Shown one piece after another: positions 38,710-52,948 of a DNA stretch of 64,000 nt; within the stretch, counting starts at the first letter, position 1, and the number at the start of each line of letters is the position of its first letter. Under the pieces are notes generated by a model. It made no database searches. It worked only from the letters and a program-made list of their open reading frames with translations, and was not told the DNA's origin. Origin of the DNA: Atrichornis clamosus (taxonomy: Eukaryota > Chordata > Aves > Passeriformes > Menuridae); contig WBMZ01000342.1 in NCBI GenBank assembly GCA_013400975.1, positions 1-64,000 on the forward strand, given 5' to 3'. The position numbers and the translations under genes were made by a program.

Positions 38710-41700
38710 TTTTTTTAATGAAGCAAAAATGGGAATGTATTAGGGCCAGGATGGTGGTGGGGTTTATAAGGTGTGCCTAGTTTGTATGCCAGCTCCTGGA
38801 ATGAGAAAGGAAATGCTTGAAGTCGTCTGGCAAATGTTTTAAAATTACTTCATTTTTTTTTTTTAAACCGCAAAGTCTCATACTTGTGTTCTGTGTTATA
38901 ATTGCCTTTTTCTTTCTCTATTTTGTAAGAGAAAATTTAAAAATGCATCTCATGCGCAGGCAACCGCTTAATCATACCTTCCTGCCTTATTATGGAAACC
39001 TGGAATGTTTTGCCTCTGGTGAAAACACTTTTTTTCCCTGTGATAGAAGACCAAGAAAGGTGATAGGAATGGTTGGAATCTACTTTCTTCTAAAACTGAA
39101 ATTACCCTTTTTTGGGTTTCAGTTTATTTTGTGTTAGATCTGACTGGTTTTTTGTAGCTCCCAAAAAGTTTTGGTAGGTTGAAATCTCATGTAAGTTTGC
39201 TATGTTCTTTTGCAAGGTTGTAGGAAGGAATATTTTTCCAGCCACTACTCTGTCTGCTAAAGGAAAACAAGTCTTTTGGCAAAAAGAGAAAGGAAAAACT
39301 GGCATTTAAAAGAGCCAGTATTAAAATTGAGACTTGAAAGGATGCTGTAGGAAAAGCTGGAGTGAGGGAGGGAATGGGGATTCCCCTTCCCCTCCTATAA
39401 GGAAACATTTACTGTTTATTTAATGGTAAAGTTGTTTCTTAATTCAGATAAGCAGATTAACATTAGAACCCTGGTAGGAAAATCTGGCTGACTCACGTGT
39501 TGCTTCTGTTTGGTACAATATAAACTTGTATCACCACTATGATGTGTCTATAGTCAAATAATTGATGTCTCTATTCATCTTGTTGGATACACCGTCTCTC
39601 TACAAACTAGCTTGTTTCTATGTTTCCTGAGAAGTATTTATCACTCAATAAATATTTATGATGTATGATCTGATACAGTAGAGAGTTATGTTGTGTTATA
39701 TCATCTTTTCCTAGCTAGATGGGTAGCACTCTGAACTAACACTCTTTTACTTGTGTATGCTCAAAATACAGAAGGATGTTTGAATCTGCAGGATCAGATG
39801 GTTCTGTCTGGTCTCTGAAGAGAAATTAAACATACTTTGCTGATTCAAAATAATAATGCTATAGATGTGTTAACCTTACAAATAACTATATTTTGCTTTA
39901 CTGTTCTTGGTTGTAAGGTACCTGAAAAATTAAAATATATGTGATGTACAGATTTTTGTGCCGAAAACTAGAAGTAACCAAGCTTCAGGTTTGACAAGGG
40001 TAGGTTGGTAGTTTTTGTCTTGCATTTGTGTTTGTTGGGGTTTGTTTTTGTTTTGGGTTTGGGGTTGTTTGTTTTGAATGAAATGTTTAAAACAGAGTAA
40101 CTTTTAGCCATTTCTTGCCATACCTGTGGTCACCAATTTCTTAAAGCTTTGAGCCAGGCTCTGAACCTGAGGGCCTGATGCATCTTGCATGTGACACTCT
40201 ACTCACAAGTACCATGTGTGTTGGAGAATAGATTCTTGGTATTGGTGCTGTTTCATTCTGAGAAGAGAGGGTAAATAGTCTAACCTAGTTCGGGAGTAAA
40301 TTATGGGAAATGATATAACTTTGACAGTTTGCCTTAAAACCTATAATCCTACATGAGTGACTTTAAGTTAAAAAAAAAATCCCATCGATATTAAAGGATT
40401 GACATTACGGTTTATTTTTTTCTTCTTTTTGTCAATGTGGACTTTGTTAGGATGGCTTTTTGTTGTGGTTGAGACATGAAGCAATATCAAAATGAAGGTT
40501 GATTTTGCTCTTTCTACCTGAGCTGTTCCACTACAAGGAATTCTCATATTTAGGGATAATTCTGGGATTTATTGATATCTAGCTACAATTTTAAAGCTCC
40601 TGTATTCATGTAATACATGCTTACTAGGGAAGGATAGGAATTGTAGGTTTGAGTGCCTCTACAGTGGTCACAAGAACACTTAAGCTTATGGAGAGAAAGG
40701 AGGACCTTCATAAGAAATAGAAGTTCTGTAATGACCTTTCTCCTGTAGGAACTGGAAAACAGTCCTCTACTTTGCTTTACCTAAAGCTATAGGGAAAGGT
40801 TTTCTTTCCTACGGCAGCACTAGGGAACGGTGTAACATTGGGTGAGGCTTGCTGATGCTGTCGATAAACCTTGTAGTTGTCTGAAGCTGTGAACGAGGCA
40901 TAAGAGTTGTGTGGATGCTTCGGAAGTAAGGATGGTGTTCTCCTTGCAATTGGGTTAGCAGACACCATGGCAGATTTGGGTGTTTTACAAGTTATGTTTT
41001 CTGTGACCTCTATTCTCCAAAATTAGCTGGAAAATTATTCATTCAGTGCTGCCTAACATGTCCATAGCAATGTTAGTACTCTGTCTTACTATCACAGGAA
41101 GGATTTGGGAAAATATGCTTGTATTAAGGACATAAGAAGAAGGAAGGAAAAGAAGATGCAAGGTAGCTATTTCTCTGTGCCCTTCCAGAGCTGGTGTTCA
41201 TGATGCAATGACTTTCAGTTTGGGACAGTTTGAACCTGTGACCTATGTGGCTTCTTCCATTCTTTTCTTGCAGCAACATGCTTTCAGCTGCTTTAGAACT
41301 CTCTCATTTAGAAATAAATATTCAAGATGGCTTTCACTGTCATTCCACATTTCTGAGGATAGTCCTCTCCCAAAATTTCTTTGCAGTTGTGACCCATCTT
41401 TTTCTGCTTTCTAGCCAAGATTGGCTAGCCTCTGCCTTTTGGGTTCATTGTTCCCATTTTGTGAAGTGGGTCAGTTCCCTGGTGCTCCTCTGGATACCTC
41501 TTGACTGCCTCAGCCTGCTGTCAGAAGCCCAAACACCACCACTTGGGTTCCCTCTTCTCTGGTGGGTTTGAGCCTTTCCCTTCCTCTTGAACTGACCCAT
41601 TCCCAATTCTTATCACCTTGCAGTGTGCCACACTGGAAACTACCCCCTGCAAAGATGAGGTGGAAAGTGTAAGCCACAGTAAAATTACACGCTCTCAAGA

Positions 41701-42944
41701 AGCAGGGCTGGCAGTGGGGTTTTTTTAATACAGTAACTATTGTAAACCTAGTAATTAAGGTTGAGAAAAATAGAGATGAATTTATGAAGTATTTTTACCT
41801 GACAATCTATGAGGATTTGCTGTCTCACTTTTTAAAGTCTGTACTGATCTACAAAATCTGATACTAGTGACTCTGAGTCAGTAAAGAATTGATTGTTTCT
41901 GTTTTGGAGCATATGAGTGTGTTCTTGGTGTTGCATTGTAACTTAAACTCTGGTCACTTAAAAGTGAAGCGTTTCAGCTTTCATTGAATATAAATGCATT
42001 TAAAGAAGATATTAATCTGCTGATGTGTCTAGGAAGAGTAGTTGTGACATCACTGTTCGGTGAAGACTGTTATATAATTGTATATTAATTTTATTTTCCT
42101 TTATGAGATGGGTGTGCTTCCTTCTCTCTAGCATCTCCACCTTGGTGAAAACTTAACTAGGAATATTTATATTAGTCTTTTATCAAGACGTGAGATCAGT
42201 AGTTTCAGAAACAATCCCTTTCTTTGTCAAACATGTTCTCTTAAGTAGAGATTAAAAAAGTTAATTTGGTACATATGTTTCTTTAGTAGGAGTTAAGTTT
42301 CCTTATTAAATGTATTTTTTTGGCCTTGCAAGGCATAGGTGCATTTAAATTTCCATCCAAAGCTGTGTCTACAATCTGCATTTAGTCTTCTGGAAGCTAT
42401 TTTCTGGAAGCTGCTGCTGAGTTGGGTTTTTTTTAATTTTTATTATTCTTAGCATGCACCTTCAAAGCAGTCTGATAGTTGAACTAAATTTCATCAAGAT
42501 AAACTAGTAGTTTAGCAGAATAAGAATTATGCCAGTGCTGGCTTCCACTTCTGATATTCAAACAATGGCTACTGTGTGAGATGTAGCTTTTTTTTCTTAT
42601 CTGTTTTTTTTCCAGTTCCAGTGGGGACATATGCATGATACCATTCGTAGAATAGTTAGAATATTTAGGATTAGCAACGTGGAAGTGATTTGCAATCTTG
42701 TGTTCTCAAGTGGTTCAATAGTAAACTCATTGGAAGAAAATGGCTCTCATTTTGCCTTTTTTGCAGGATACCACAGCTTATTTCATTAACTTAAAAGTGC
42801 TGAAAGTTTTGCTCTAATAATAAGATTTTGAGGCTGGCTGTGAAGCAAGTTTAAAGGAGGAGGGGGAAAACAACCAAACCAGTTTTGTGAAACCTTTTGC
42901 ATGGCAGTGGGCATAAAATTATACAGAGTGTAGGGTAAACAGAT
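38710..42944. other. Intronic sequence with no recognisable gene
   Basis: Unique AT-rich sequence with a T-run near 38850, an A-run near 40371-40379 and a G/T-rich tract at 40029-40075 containing G runs at 40037, 40055 and 40061. No protein or RNA family is recognised. Confidence 0.65.
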
Positions 42945-42996
42945 ACTATTAATTGCTAATAGTTAATACATTATGCTAATTAATAAGCTAATTAGG
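42945..42996. promoter_or_regulatory. Homeodomain-type TAAT/ATTA motif cluster
   Basis: Within about 50 bases there are three GCTAAT words (42955, 42975, 42987). Two of them extend to the identical octamer GCTAATTA, 12 bases apart (42975-42982 and 42987-42994), and there is an extra ATTAAT upstream. TAATTA is the core bound by many homeodomain factors (LHX, DLX, EN classes). AT-rich DNA yields such words by chance, so regulatory function is tentative. Confidence 0.3.
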
Positions 42997-45540
42997 TTTT
43001 CTCAACAGTAGTTTTTTAGGACATAGCAATCTTTGTCTGAAGGGAAGAACAGCCTGGGGGAAGAAGGTTGAGCAGCTCTGGTATGTGATCCTCAGTGTTT
43101 TAGAGAGTCCTGTGAAGAAAAATGAGGAATATGCTTCCTCTGTGGTGGAAGGATGATTTGGTGTGTTTGAGTTAACCAAATTAATGCAATGGCCTGAAAT
43201 TCAACTTTTAAAATCATTTATGGCAGGCACTTTAGTGTCAAAAACAAAAGAAAAAGTGGCAACCACCTCACCTCGAAAGACCCGGAAGTTCATATTGGAG
43301 AATAAAAAAATGTTGTATTTTTAAGGTAGCAGCCACAGTTTTTTGACTAGTTCAGGCTATTTACTCTTCAAACAATTTGTCTGTGATATCAATCTGTTAT
43401 CTTAATTGTTTATGAAATAAGACCAATTCTGATGTAGGTTTTTGATGTCAGAAAGAGCCTTTATTGTTGCAAAATAAGTCATAAAATTAAAGTAGTAATT
43501 AAGGAAAACTATGGAAACTTAAGAAAAAATGTATATGAATCTCTCTCACCAAGTAAAATAAGCACCTTCCATCAACTTGCAAGTCAAAATGTACTCTCAA
43601 GATTCTCCTGTTTCAAGCCTTAAACCTGCATTCAGAAGGGTATTAGAAAAACCTGTTTTGAGAAGGGCCAGGGGGAAAAAAGTGTTAGCTAAATTTGAGG
43701 GAGAACCAACCCCAAATTTCATGATCAGATTTTGAGTATTTCTCTATCAGTATTTTTACTTGCTTACTTTAATAGTTTCCAGGATGAACAAGCAGAATGG
43801 CAATTTCTATTGTGTCCCTTAAATTCCCAGACTTTCATTCTGTATTGTTCTTCAGTTCTTTGCTAAATCTTGTTCAATAGGCTACTCTCAATGGCCAAGA
43901 GCAGGTTTGTAAATGATATTAACTGTCCTTCAGAAGGACTTGTTTAATGCCACAGCAGTAGCTGCTGCATCAGAACCTTATGCCCACTGCACTGGCGTGT
44001 GGCTAAGTCGCAAAGCAAGTCATTCAAACACTGTTTTTTCAAACACTGCATAAAGAAAGGAACTCTTGCCTGACAGATAAACCTTTTAGAACATGTGCCT
44101 AATAAAACCATTAAAAAATTGAGACTTAGTTGATGTCCATGCTTATATATACTAACGACTATGGATGCAGACTATATTCTAAAGATGATAGTGCAGATGG
44201 TTGAAAGAGCTGTGAATTTTCTTACAGGAACTGCAGAAGGATATTACACATAGATGACCCTAATCAGTAATCTAAATTGAATGCTAAAAAAAAGACCTGG
44301 CGTCACTAGTTTGCAGATTTCCAACAATTGTTGCCAAGAGATGGTGTGTTTGGCAGCTTCTGTGTGTTAACCTTTAGTCTTATTTACAGTGAGATTAAAT
44401 GCCATTACCATTTTAACTTTGACTTTTTTGGGGGGAAGTGAAATCCCCAAATGCAGAAGTCTCTAATGATGCTACCTGAAGTCTATGGATGGAGACCTCT
44501 TTCATCTTGCTGCTGTGTTTTGGCTTTCCAAAGCGTGAAAGCTTTGTGGGATTAACATGGCTGCCAGTTTTGTGAAGAGGGTCCTAGGTGTCTAGGAGGG
44601 GTTGGTCAGGACAGTACTGACCCTGATTAAGCCACTACTGCCACTGTTGCCTGTGAAAGTGAACAGAGATAATGTAATGAAGCTTTTAGTTTGGGGAGCA
44701 GGGTTGAAAGTGAAATGCAGAAATGCAGAAGTTTCCTGCTTCATTGTTGTGACCCTCTTCTACGGAAAACTAGAAGTTTGCAGGTACATCTGGTACCTTT
44801 GGGTTAAAAAGGGGTAGCTGGAAATGGATTTGATGTCTGCTTGTTATGTTTTCTCAGTTAGGATGATTATTTTGGAGTTAATGATTTCAAACTAATACCA
44901 TGTTCTTCTGCACCATGCAAACTTGCTTTGAACCAAGTATCGGGGGGATGGAAGTTGAAGATGTCAGAGTTTGCTTGTGGTTTAGTCCTTGGTTTAAGAC
45001 TTCAGTGTTTGGAATCAGAGAAACTTGACATGTAAAATGATGATAAAAGGGCTAGGAAATGAAAGATACTCGTGGCCTAGAGCCTGTGAACCTTTGTCAG
45101 TCTTTTAAAAATGACTTGTTTCCTTTAGAATTTATGTTCCTGAAATCTTAGATTCAAAAATTTTGAGATTTGAAGAAACTTCTGCAAACACATTGCTCTA
45201 ACAAATGTTAGTGACAGTAACATAAGAAATTTTTGGCTCCCCCTTTCCTTTGTGATTTGAAGTCCTGCAGAAGCTTGTTGACTTTGTTTAGACTAGGAGA
45301 CTAGGAACAAAAGCCCTAAAGTACTCAAAACAATTCAAATATGATTACAATAATTAGAATGGCCTTTTTTTTTTCTTTTTTTTTTTTTTATGACATGCTC
45401 CACTAACACCTCATTTTTCTTCAGGATGTCTTGTCTCCAACATGGTGTTTTAATTGAAAAGTCAGTGGTATTGCATAACATTTTCTTGGATTAAAAAAAA
45501 AAAAAAGTCAAACAAAACCCAAACCCATTTAGTGTGAGAG
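42997..45540. other. Intronic sequence with no recognisable gene
   Basis: Unique sequence. It contains an isolated perfect ETS-type word CCCGGAAGT at 43281-43289, a small direct repeat TTCAAACACTG at 44023 and 44038, a T-rich tract at 45365-45389 and an A-run at 45492-45505 followed by A/C-rich sequence. No gene is recognised. Confidence 0.65.
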
Positions 45541-45800
45541 ACCAGTCTCAGCTGTCAGTCTGGGTTCGGGTAGGTTGACAGTCAGCCAGTCTCTGTAGGA
45601 ACTGAGGAAACAATAGGCTTCATTTTTAAATGCTGATGAGTTGTTTGCCAGGAACATCCAGAAGGAGCGGTGGGCTCCTTCTCATTGGTTTCTAACATAA
45701 GCCATCTGCCCAGCTTTTAATTGCTGTCAGCTATAAACTGTGCAAGTTCAGCTCGCTTTGGAATCAATCAAGTATTTTTGTTTCCTTGATTGACTGCCAA
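45541..45800. promoter_or_regulatory. Candidate enhancer: MEIS/PBX/SOX/forkhead-like motif cluster
   Basis: Three TALE-class MEIS/PKNOX words are present: CTGTCA at 45552-45557, TTGACAG at 45575-45581 and CTGTCA at 45724-45729. A SOX-type AACAATAG is at 45609-45616. A 9-bp perfect inverted repeat, TCAATCAAG (45764-45772) and CTTGATTGA (45785-45793), gives two opposed PBX1-type sites flanking a 12-base spacer with a forkhead-like TTTGTTT. A second inverted repeat (45660-45668 with 45674-45682) lies next to an inverted CCAAT. This concentration of developmental motifs in about 260 bases is unusual for the intron. The enhancer call and any link to neighbouring FOX genes are inference. Confidence 0.35.
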
Positions 45801-48800
45801 ATTAGTGAAAAGGCTCTACACCAGGTTAGAGCTCCTTTGCTCCTCTAGTTTTCCTGTCCCATACTGTAACTGGAGCAGAACCATATCAAGGTTTTCAGAC
45901 TTGTTTAGTTGTGCAAGTTGGATTTCTTTATATGTATATTCATGCCGGCAGAACTAAACATTTAGAAAAGACACGAGTGTAATCAGCTTACAGCAGAGTG
46001 ACAGTATGTAAGTTTTCCTGTAAAAATCTTAATATTTCAGTTGGAGTGGTGGAAGAAGGAATTAGTCTGGTTTCTCCAACATCTGTTGTGTATTTTATAT
46101 TTGCAGGTGTGAGAAGATGTCTACAAGAGAGTGGCTTAGCTGATGTCATTATTTTAAAGTTATTTTTTATTAAAGTGAGTGTTAATTTACAGCTGAACTT
46201 TGACTTGCACATTGTTTCTCTGTAATTTCAAAGAGTGACTGAAAGACTGTGGTACTGTGCCAAAACCTAAAGTGTCACATCAAGTTGTAGCCAAACATTT
46301 TCTGCTCTGGGGACACATTGGTGAAGAATTGCTGTTTCTCATGGTCTAGTCTCTACCTTTTCCAGCCTGGGGTCTACCACTGGTGAAGGAAAGAAGCTTT
46401 AACAAAAAATACAAACACCAAAACCCAAACAAACAAACATCCCCCGAATAACCACACAAATGTTCTTCAGATGGGATGGAGGCAGCTGGTTGGCTACCTG
46501 CAGATAAATCATCATGTTGGTGAATTATTCTATTAATCCTGAGTATAAAGATGAGAATTAACTGTAGAAGGTGACTGGTTAAATTGGAATTTTGAAGAAA
46601 GTTTCCCTACTTTCCAAATGGAACAGTGTGGCCTTCATATGTGTCTTTAAAATGAGAACACCTGTTTTTTAATGCAGTGGATTATCTGGAAAGTGTTCTA
46701 GGGTGTCTGCAATCTGACATTGGTTCTGAAGTCTTTCTTAGTCTCCATGGTATGTGAGATAATTTTTGTCAAGTCTATTCAAGTTTTTAAATAGACTGAT
46801 GACTTCAGGTGTCTTGATTAAAGCTTTGCAGGAAGGTACTTGCAGCCTCTGCTGCAGAGCTGCTAAACTGTGCAGTGCTCTGTGTTTCCATCCCTCAGTC
46901 TTGGTGATATCTGTGATAACCAAGGCTGTGCAGTCAAAGTGTTGGTGTTTTACTTCTAGGTTATTTCAGAGGTGGAATCTTATGTGTATATAAATAATTT
47001 GACTTATCATGGTACTGAAGGATTCAGTGTTAATGCTAACATTGCATTATACTTTGAAATGCAAAGGAAAGACTTTAATATTTTATCTGAAAGGAATTTT
47101 TTTTTTTGCTTGGAGTATTAACCAAGTCTTTGGTCTTAAGAGTCCCTCTAATCTGAAGGTTTGTTTTCCCTCAGCTAAAAGGGGAAAGACACATTTGAAT
47201 TGAACTGTTTCTGAGAAAGTGTGAAGTCCTTATGTTAGCTGTTATTGCTGATGAGTGTGGAAAAATTACTTTTCTTCAGTCTGAAGGATTGCATTTGTGT
47301 TACACAACGTGGTTCTTAATTAGTTCATGTGTTTTGGGCATAAAAGCCTTTTTGTATGCTTTTAAGAAGCAAAGCGTAGATCCCCTTCCTTTTGTGCAGT
47401 GTATAGAAAATAAAATGAAACTGAATAGTTCACACCATAACATTTTTTTTCTCCGATAGTTCACTATGAAGTATTTCACAACTCTTTCTGTGCACACAGA
47501 ATTTGACATTCTGAAGCTTGAAGAATTAGAACAACTCTAAGAATAAGACATTCGTGTTCAGCATCTAGCATGCTTCTATTTCTCTCTGTTCTGTCTCTCC
47601 TTTTACTCATAACTTGCAGCCTTTTTATGTGTGATAAGCAAGGTCTTTAACAACTCTGTTTTTACTGGCATAGGAGATGTAGTGCACAATAACGTATATA
47701 GCTATAGAGATATATAAATTCTAGCTGACTTACTTTATAAAAGTATTCCCAATTCATGGGCAATTTGCTCATAAGAGAGTTAAAAAGAAGTTTCTTCTCT
47801 TAAGAAATAATAATGAAAACCCTCCAAAAATGTTGCAATATTTCTGTATTGGCCTGAACTCCAGGTGGAGAAAAGAAGCAAGAGGATTGCTTTAGACAGC
47901 AAGCTTAATTTTTTTATCCTAGTTATTGTGTCTGGTGATATCCAGAGGAAATAATTTTATAAGGGAGAAGGCCAGAAAGAGAAGTGATGAGATGCAATAG
48001 AATGTCTTGCCAGCTGTTCCACAATGTACCTGATGATTGCTGACAGGGAAGCTGAAGGTTTCTTTCTGAGCCTTTCCGCTGCTATAGTACTGATCCCTGG
48101 GTTGGTTACCCCATAGGTCTGTCTTTGTCTCCATCTCTCTCTACAAAACGTTATTAACATCATCCATAAAAATCATCCATTAAAATTATGGATTAATTGA
48201 AAATGGTTCCACAAAACAGTGTCAAGGTTCAGTTAACTGAATGAGCCACAGTCAGTGGATCTGATAGAGGCTGGTAAGGCTTATATAACTTTAATAGCTT
48301 CTCCATTTTTTAAGTCATGCTTTTCTTCTGGATTTCAGCAAATCTGTTTCATTCAAATTGTGTTGGTGCAGCTACCACACTGTTTTCAGCAATCTCAACA
48401 TCAATTTGTTCATTCTTGTTCTGTAAAGCCGTATTTGAATGTACTGCTTACTAATGTTTCTGCAGTTAAACTTTCCCCTTTTCCTCCTTCTAACAACAGG
48501 GTAAGTTTGCCTAAGAATTTCTGCTGGGACTTGTGCTTGTATCCGTCTTTTAGTCAGTTTTCATTCCTGATACCCATTTTCAGGACTGTTTGGTATGTTG
48601 CTATAGTATTTTATAAGCAACATTTTGCATAGTCATTCATCTTATGCTTTGGCAAAAAAAGGCTTCTAACCAAGTTTAAGTTGACTGGGTGAAATCAAAC
48701 AAAAATTATGCCAGAGGCAAAAGTCTAGGCCCCATAGGACTGTTCTTTGCATGCTTAAAACTAGGAGGTACAGTGCAACTAAATCTCTACCTCCTGTTTC

Positions 48801-51800
48801 GTGACATTTTTAGAATTTTAGTCCTTTTCAAGAGAATGACACAAAAATTGTGGAAACAACTTTGCAATTTGTACTTTAACTGCATGGCATCAGCAAGAAT
48901 AATTTGTTTTATTCAGCCTTGCTATGCCTAAAAAGGGAAGAAAGACAATTTCTTTTAGTGTCTTGCAGTACTAATCTAGCCAGTTGCATTGTAGGATGCA
49001 TTTTTATTAGGATTTTCCTCAAGCTCTGAATAAATATAGGCAAAGTGAAGAGCTATCACAAAGATGCCCTTAATCTTGTTGCAACTTCTAAGACTTTAGG
49101 AAAGCATAGATATGTGGAAGTGGAGAAGACTGTAAAATAGAATGCATAAGGTATAGGTGTTCTGTTTGTTTTTCCTCTGCACATCTGGGACAGCTAGTCC
49201 CTGTGTTGCTTTTTGGTTCCTGACCACCTTCTGCAAAATGTCATCAGGGTCATGGAGTTTCAACCTGATGAATTTCTCCCAATTTGATGTGAAAAGTTAA
49301 ATATAAATGAAGTGAGTGTTTAGTCCTTGCTAGCTTCCCTGCAAGGCAGAAGGAAGCAACATGGTACTATGCAATCATTGTGATATGCATCAATGAAGCA
49401 TAGAACAGTTAAGCTGTTGAGGGCATGGGGTGATCCAGTGAGGAATATACCCACTTATTTCTCTGTGTCCTTAAAGGAAAACTGTCACAGATCAGAAAGG
49501 CAATTGAGTTCACGCATGAAATGTTTGTGCTCAAATGATTCCTGATGCTAATGGTAAGCCCAGCTACTGCCTTTCTGTAAACAAACTACTGAGAAGACTG
49601 TTTTTTGCAAGAGTACATGAAATGTTCTTTATTAGACGAGATATAATCATCTTGAATGTACCATATGTATGCTAGCATGGGCGCATGGAGAGAATAAAAA
49701 GTTTGGCATCCCTGTCAGGTGAAATTCATTATGAATGGGTAAATAGGTATGTGTCATCTGCATCTTTGGGGAAGTCGTTTTGACAATAGTTGTAGGAAAA
49801 CATAGCATTCACTATTTGAATAGATCAGCACAACAGCTTTAAATACAGTTGACAATTTTACCTTTCCTGCTGACAGCAGGAGAGTAACAAGCTCAACCTT
49901 TGCTTGTCCCATTCCAGGAATTCTGGAGAAAATTTTGTTCACTTCAGCAGGATGAGCACTCCTGTGTTCTCTCCCTCCCTGGGCCCCCTGCTGTTTACCT
50001 GCTGTACAAACTTAGTCACCTGATGGCTGAGTGCCAGGTTGAGGTTGTCCTACGGAACTATGTGAAACTACCTGGAAGCATTTTCTTTGAAGTTGAGCAT
50101 TCCTTCGTGTAAACCTTCGTCTTGAGTAAAACAGAAGTATCCAGGGGAAAAAATGGAATGTTCTCCGTATGTATCTAGAATGGTTGTATGGTTTAACAAC
50201 AAACAAACTTTTTGGAATGTTGGTGTTAACCTCACAGATCATCCAGATGCACACAGAATGCTTGAATTGCAGTGTGTAGGTATTTTTGTGTGCACTGAAG
50301 GGAGCAGCTGTGCACTAGCTAGCATCCTTCAAGCCTGTTGGTTTGCCAAGTTCTTGGAGAAACAAAGCAATATTGACAAACAAGATGTGTGAACACGAAG
50401 CCACAGTTTTACTTTGGAAGTCTGCCATGAGAGCAGTGTGTGTGTGGCTGGAAGCCTGCCTGTGTGTATGGATGGTCTGCACACAGCAGATGGCACAGAT
50501 TACTACAGCATTAATCACAACTCTGAGTGAATGAGACGCAGTGCTGTGTGCCAGGCAGCACGACTGGCCTCCATGAGGGAGGGAAGGCGTGTAGCTGTGA
50601 CGCCTTAGATCATGAAGGTGGAGTTTTACCATCATCTCAAAGCAGTTTGTTGTAGACTTCTTTGTGGGTTTCAGTGAATCCCATAACTTCCTCTAAAATG
50701 CATGATGGTGCAATGCTGTCTGAGCTTTCTGCGAGGACAGAATAGAGTAGTTAAGCTGTTTGGTTGTATGCACTGACATTGCCAGCGTGTTCACTAGTAC
50801 AAAAGCATTCACTTATGCTCTTGAGACCTTGTTCAGTGTATTTCCTGATGCCCTAAATAATTGCTATCAGCCGCTGAAGAATAAGGATGCTCATCTAAGG
50901 GGTACCCTGTAGTATGTAGTTTGATCAGGGCACAGACCATAAAATCGGGCAGCAAAAGTCCTGTTACGATGCATCTTCAAGCTTTCTAAATAACAGATAA
51001 CCCTTAAGGGGAAGGATGGGGGAGAAATTGGATGATGCCTCTTCTCCTGGAATGAGGTGGAGGAACAAGACAGATGGTTTGATGCAGAGTAGCTTACTTG
51101 ATGTGGTGATGAAGAACTCCTTAGAGTGATTAGGTGATAAACACGTAAGAAGATTCATATGGTACAAGGTGCTACTTGTCCTTATTTGATGGAGGTGTTG
51201 GCTCAGCTCAGGCAAAAGCCAGATGGTAGGTGAACTTGCAAATATGAAACATGAAGACTATTCCAAATAGCTGTATGGTGGTCTTAATCTGCAGTTCCTA
51301 ACAGCATTAAAAGGAGGACCTGTGTACATCATTTTAGGAAAACTGCTTGTATATACACGTTATAATCTTCTCCTAGTGTATTGTTCAAAGAAGTGGTCTG
51401 GTTTGAGTCCCTCTGTTTCTTAAAATGAGGCCCTCTTGCTTTGATGTCATGTTCACTTTGGATGTTTGGCAAAACAAAGAGTTCTCTTACTGTGCCTGCT
51501 ATGGAATTTTTAAGTGTTTCATAAAAAAAAGATAGGATGTTGCCATTTTTAAGTGCTAGTGATTTAGTAATAAAACAGTAGATACTATTCTTTTCACATT
51601 GGTCTTTTTGCAAAAACTGCTGTGTTTGTTCAGTTAAAGTGTACCCTTATGTCCCTTGGCAATTAAGGAATTTATGAATTTCAAAGAAGTAACACTGTGA
51701 TGCTGTGGTGTTTGGCTTTGGGTAGGAGTAAATGTAACAGAACAGTTTGCAAAGTTAGTGAGACAGGGAGGTTTCCGTAGAATTTCCTGTAGTTCCTAGG

Positions 51801-52884
51801 GCGCAAAGTCATTCAAATGAACTGCAAAGAAACCTTGAGATTAGAGGAAATCACTATGAATACAGACAAAAATGATCAAAATGTATTCTATGTGCTCCAT
51901 CTCTCCACAGCTTGTAAAGACAGTTAAATTTAACTAGGTGCAGGTTTTGTGGAATAGCAAATGAAATAAGCTTGTTTGTGGCAAGGCCTTTAAAAAAATC
52001 TATTTTTATGCTTTTTAAAAGCTTCTTGTGAAAGTTTTAAATAGTTCTGTTTTCAGAGATCTTTGCAAAATTGCATAATTCATTGGAACAAAACTGATGT
52101 GGAAATATTTAAACTATATAGTTGCTTTACCTTGATTTTGTTCTGTCCTAATCTTAATTAGGAAGAAAAGAAAATATTCATGAAAGCTACCTTGCTGAAA
52201 GAATTCTTTTGATTACTACCCTTGAAGATCATAAAAAGGGTTTTTGCTAACTCAAACTGCAGTTGATTTTTAATGCTGTATAAATTGAAGGAATTGGTAT
52301 TTTTCTGGTTGTTTTGTGGTAGCTGTCTATTCCAAATCCTGCTCCTGACAGATAGGATAAGCAAATGTGATTGCTCACTTTCCCTTTTCTAGTTCCCTTG
52401 GACAAGAACCTTGGCAATTAATGAAGCTGGGTGTTTTTTTTCCCCTTTTGAAGCTGACAAGGGAAAGCTGTGAAGTTGGGTACACAAGGCATTGTATGGT
52501 ATCTGTAAATATAAGGATGACCTTCTGCAACCTTCTCTGAAAAAACACTGCATCCTTTTGCTGTCGCCCAGATAATCCTTATCCTGCTTGGCTTCCTGCC
52601 ACCAGGAAGCTCAGTCCATGTGGCATCAGAGCCCTTGATTAGCAAGAGCAGCCACGTGGAACTGAGGTATTGAGTCTAATGTCCAACTTCAGTCGATTTA
52701 TACTTCAATGTTTTGAACATGAGTGCAGTTATTGTATAGTTAAGCATCTTCACTAACACTTGTCTTTGCTTTGAGAGGAAGGTAGGCGCTATCTGAATTA
52801 ATACCTTTGTTCATTCAATAATGTTTTATCACAGAATTAATATGTTTATTTACAATTATACTTTAGAATATATATTGTGTATTT

Positions 52885-52948
52885 AAAAAAAAAAAAGGTA
52901 AATCCTAAACTGTAAAAAGGTCAAAAAAACCAAAACCCAACAAAACCC
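52885..52948. repeat. A-run and A/C-rich low-complexity tract
   Basis: Twelve consecutive A (52885-52896), then AAAACC/AAACCC-like words to about 52948. It is the complementary counterpart in style of the G/T-rich tracts elsewhere in the intron. Confidence 0.7.
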
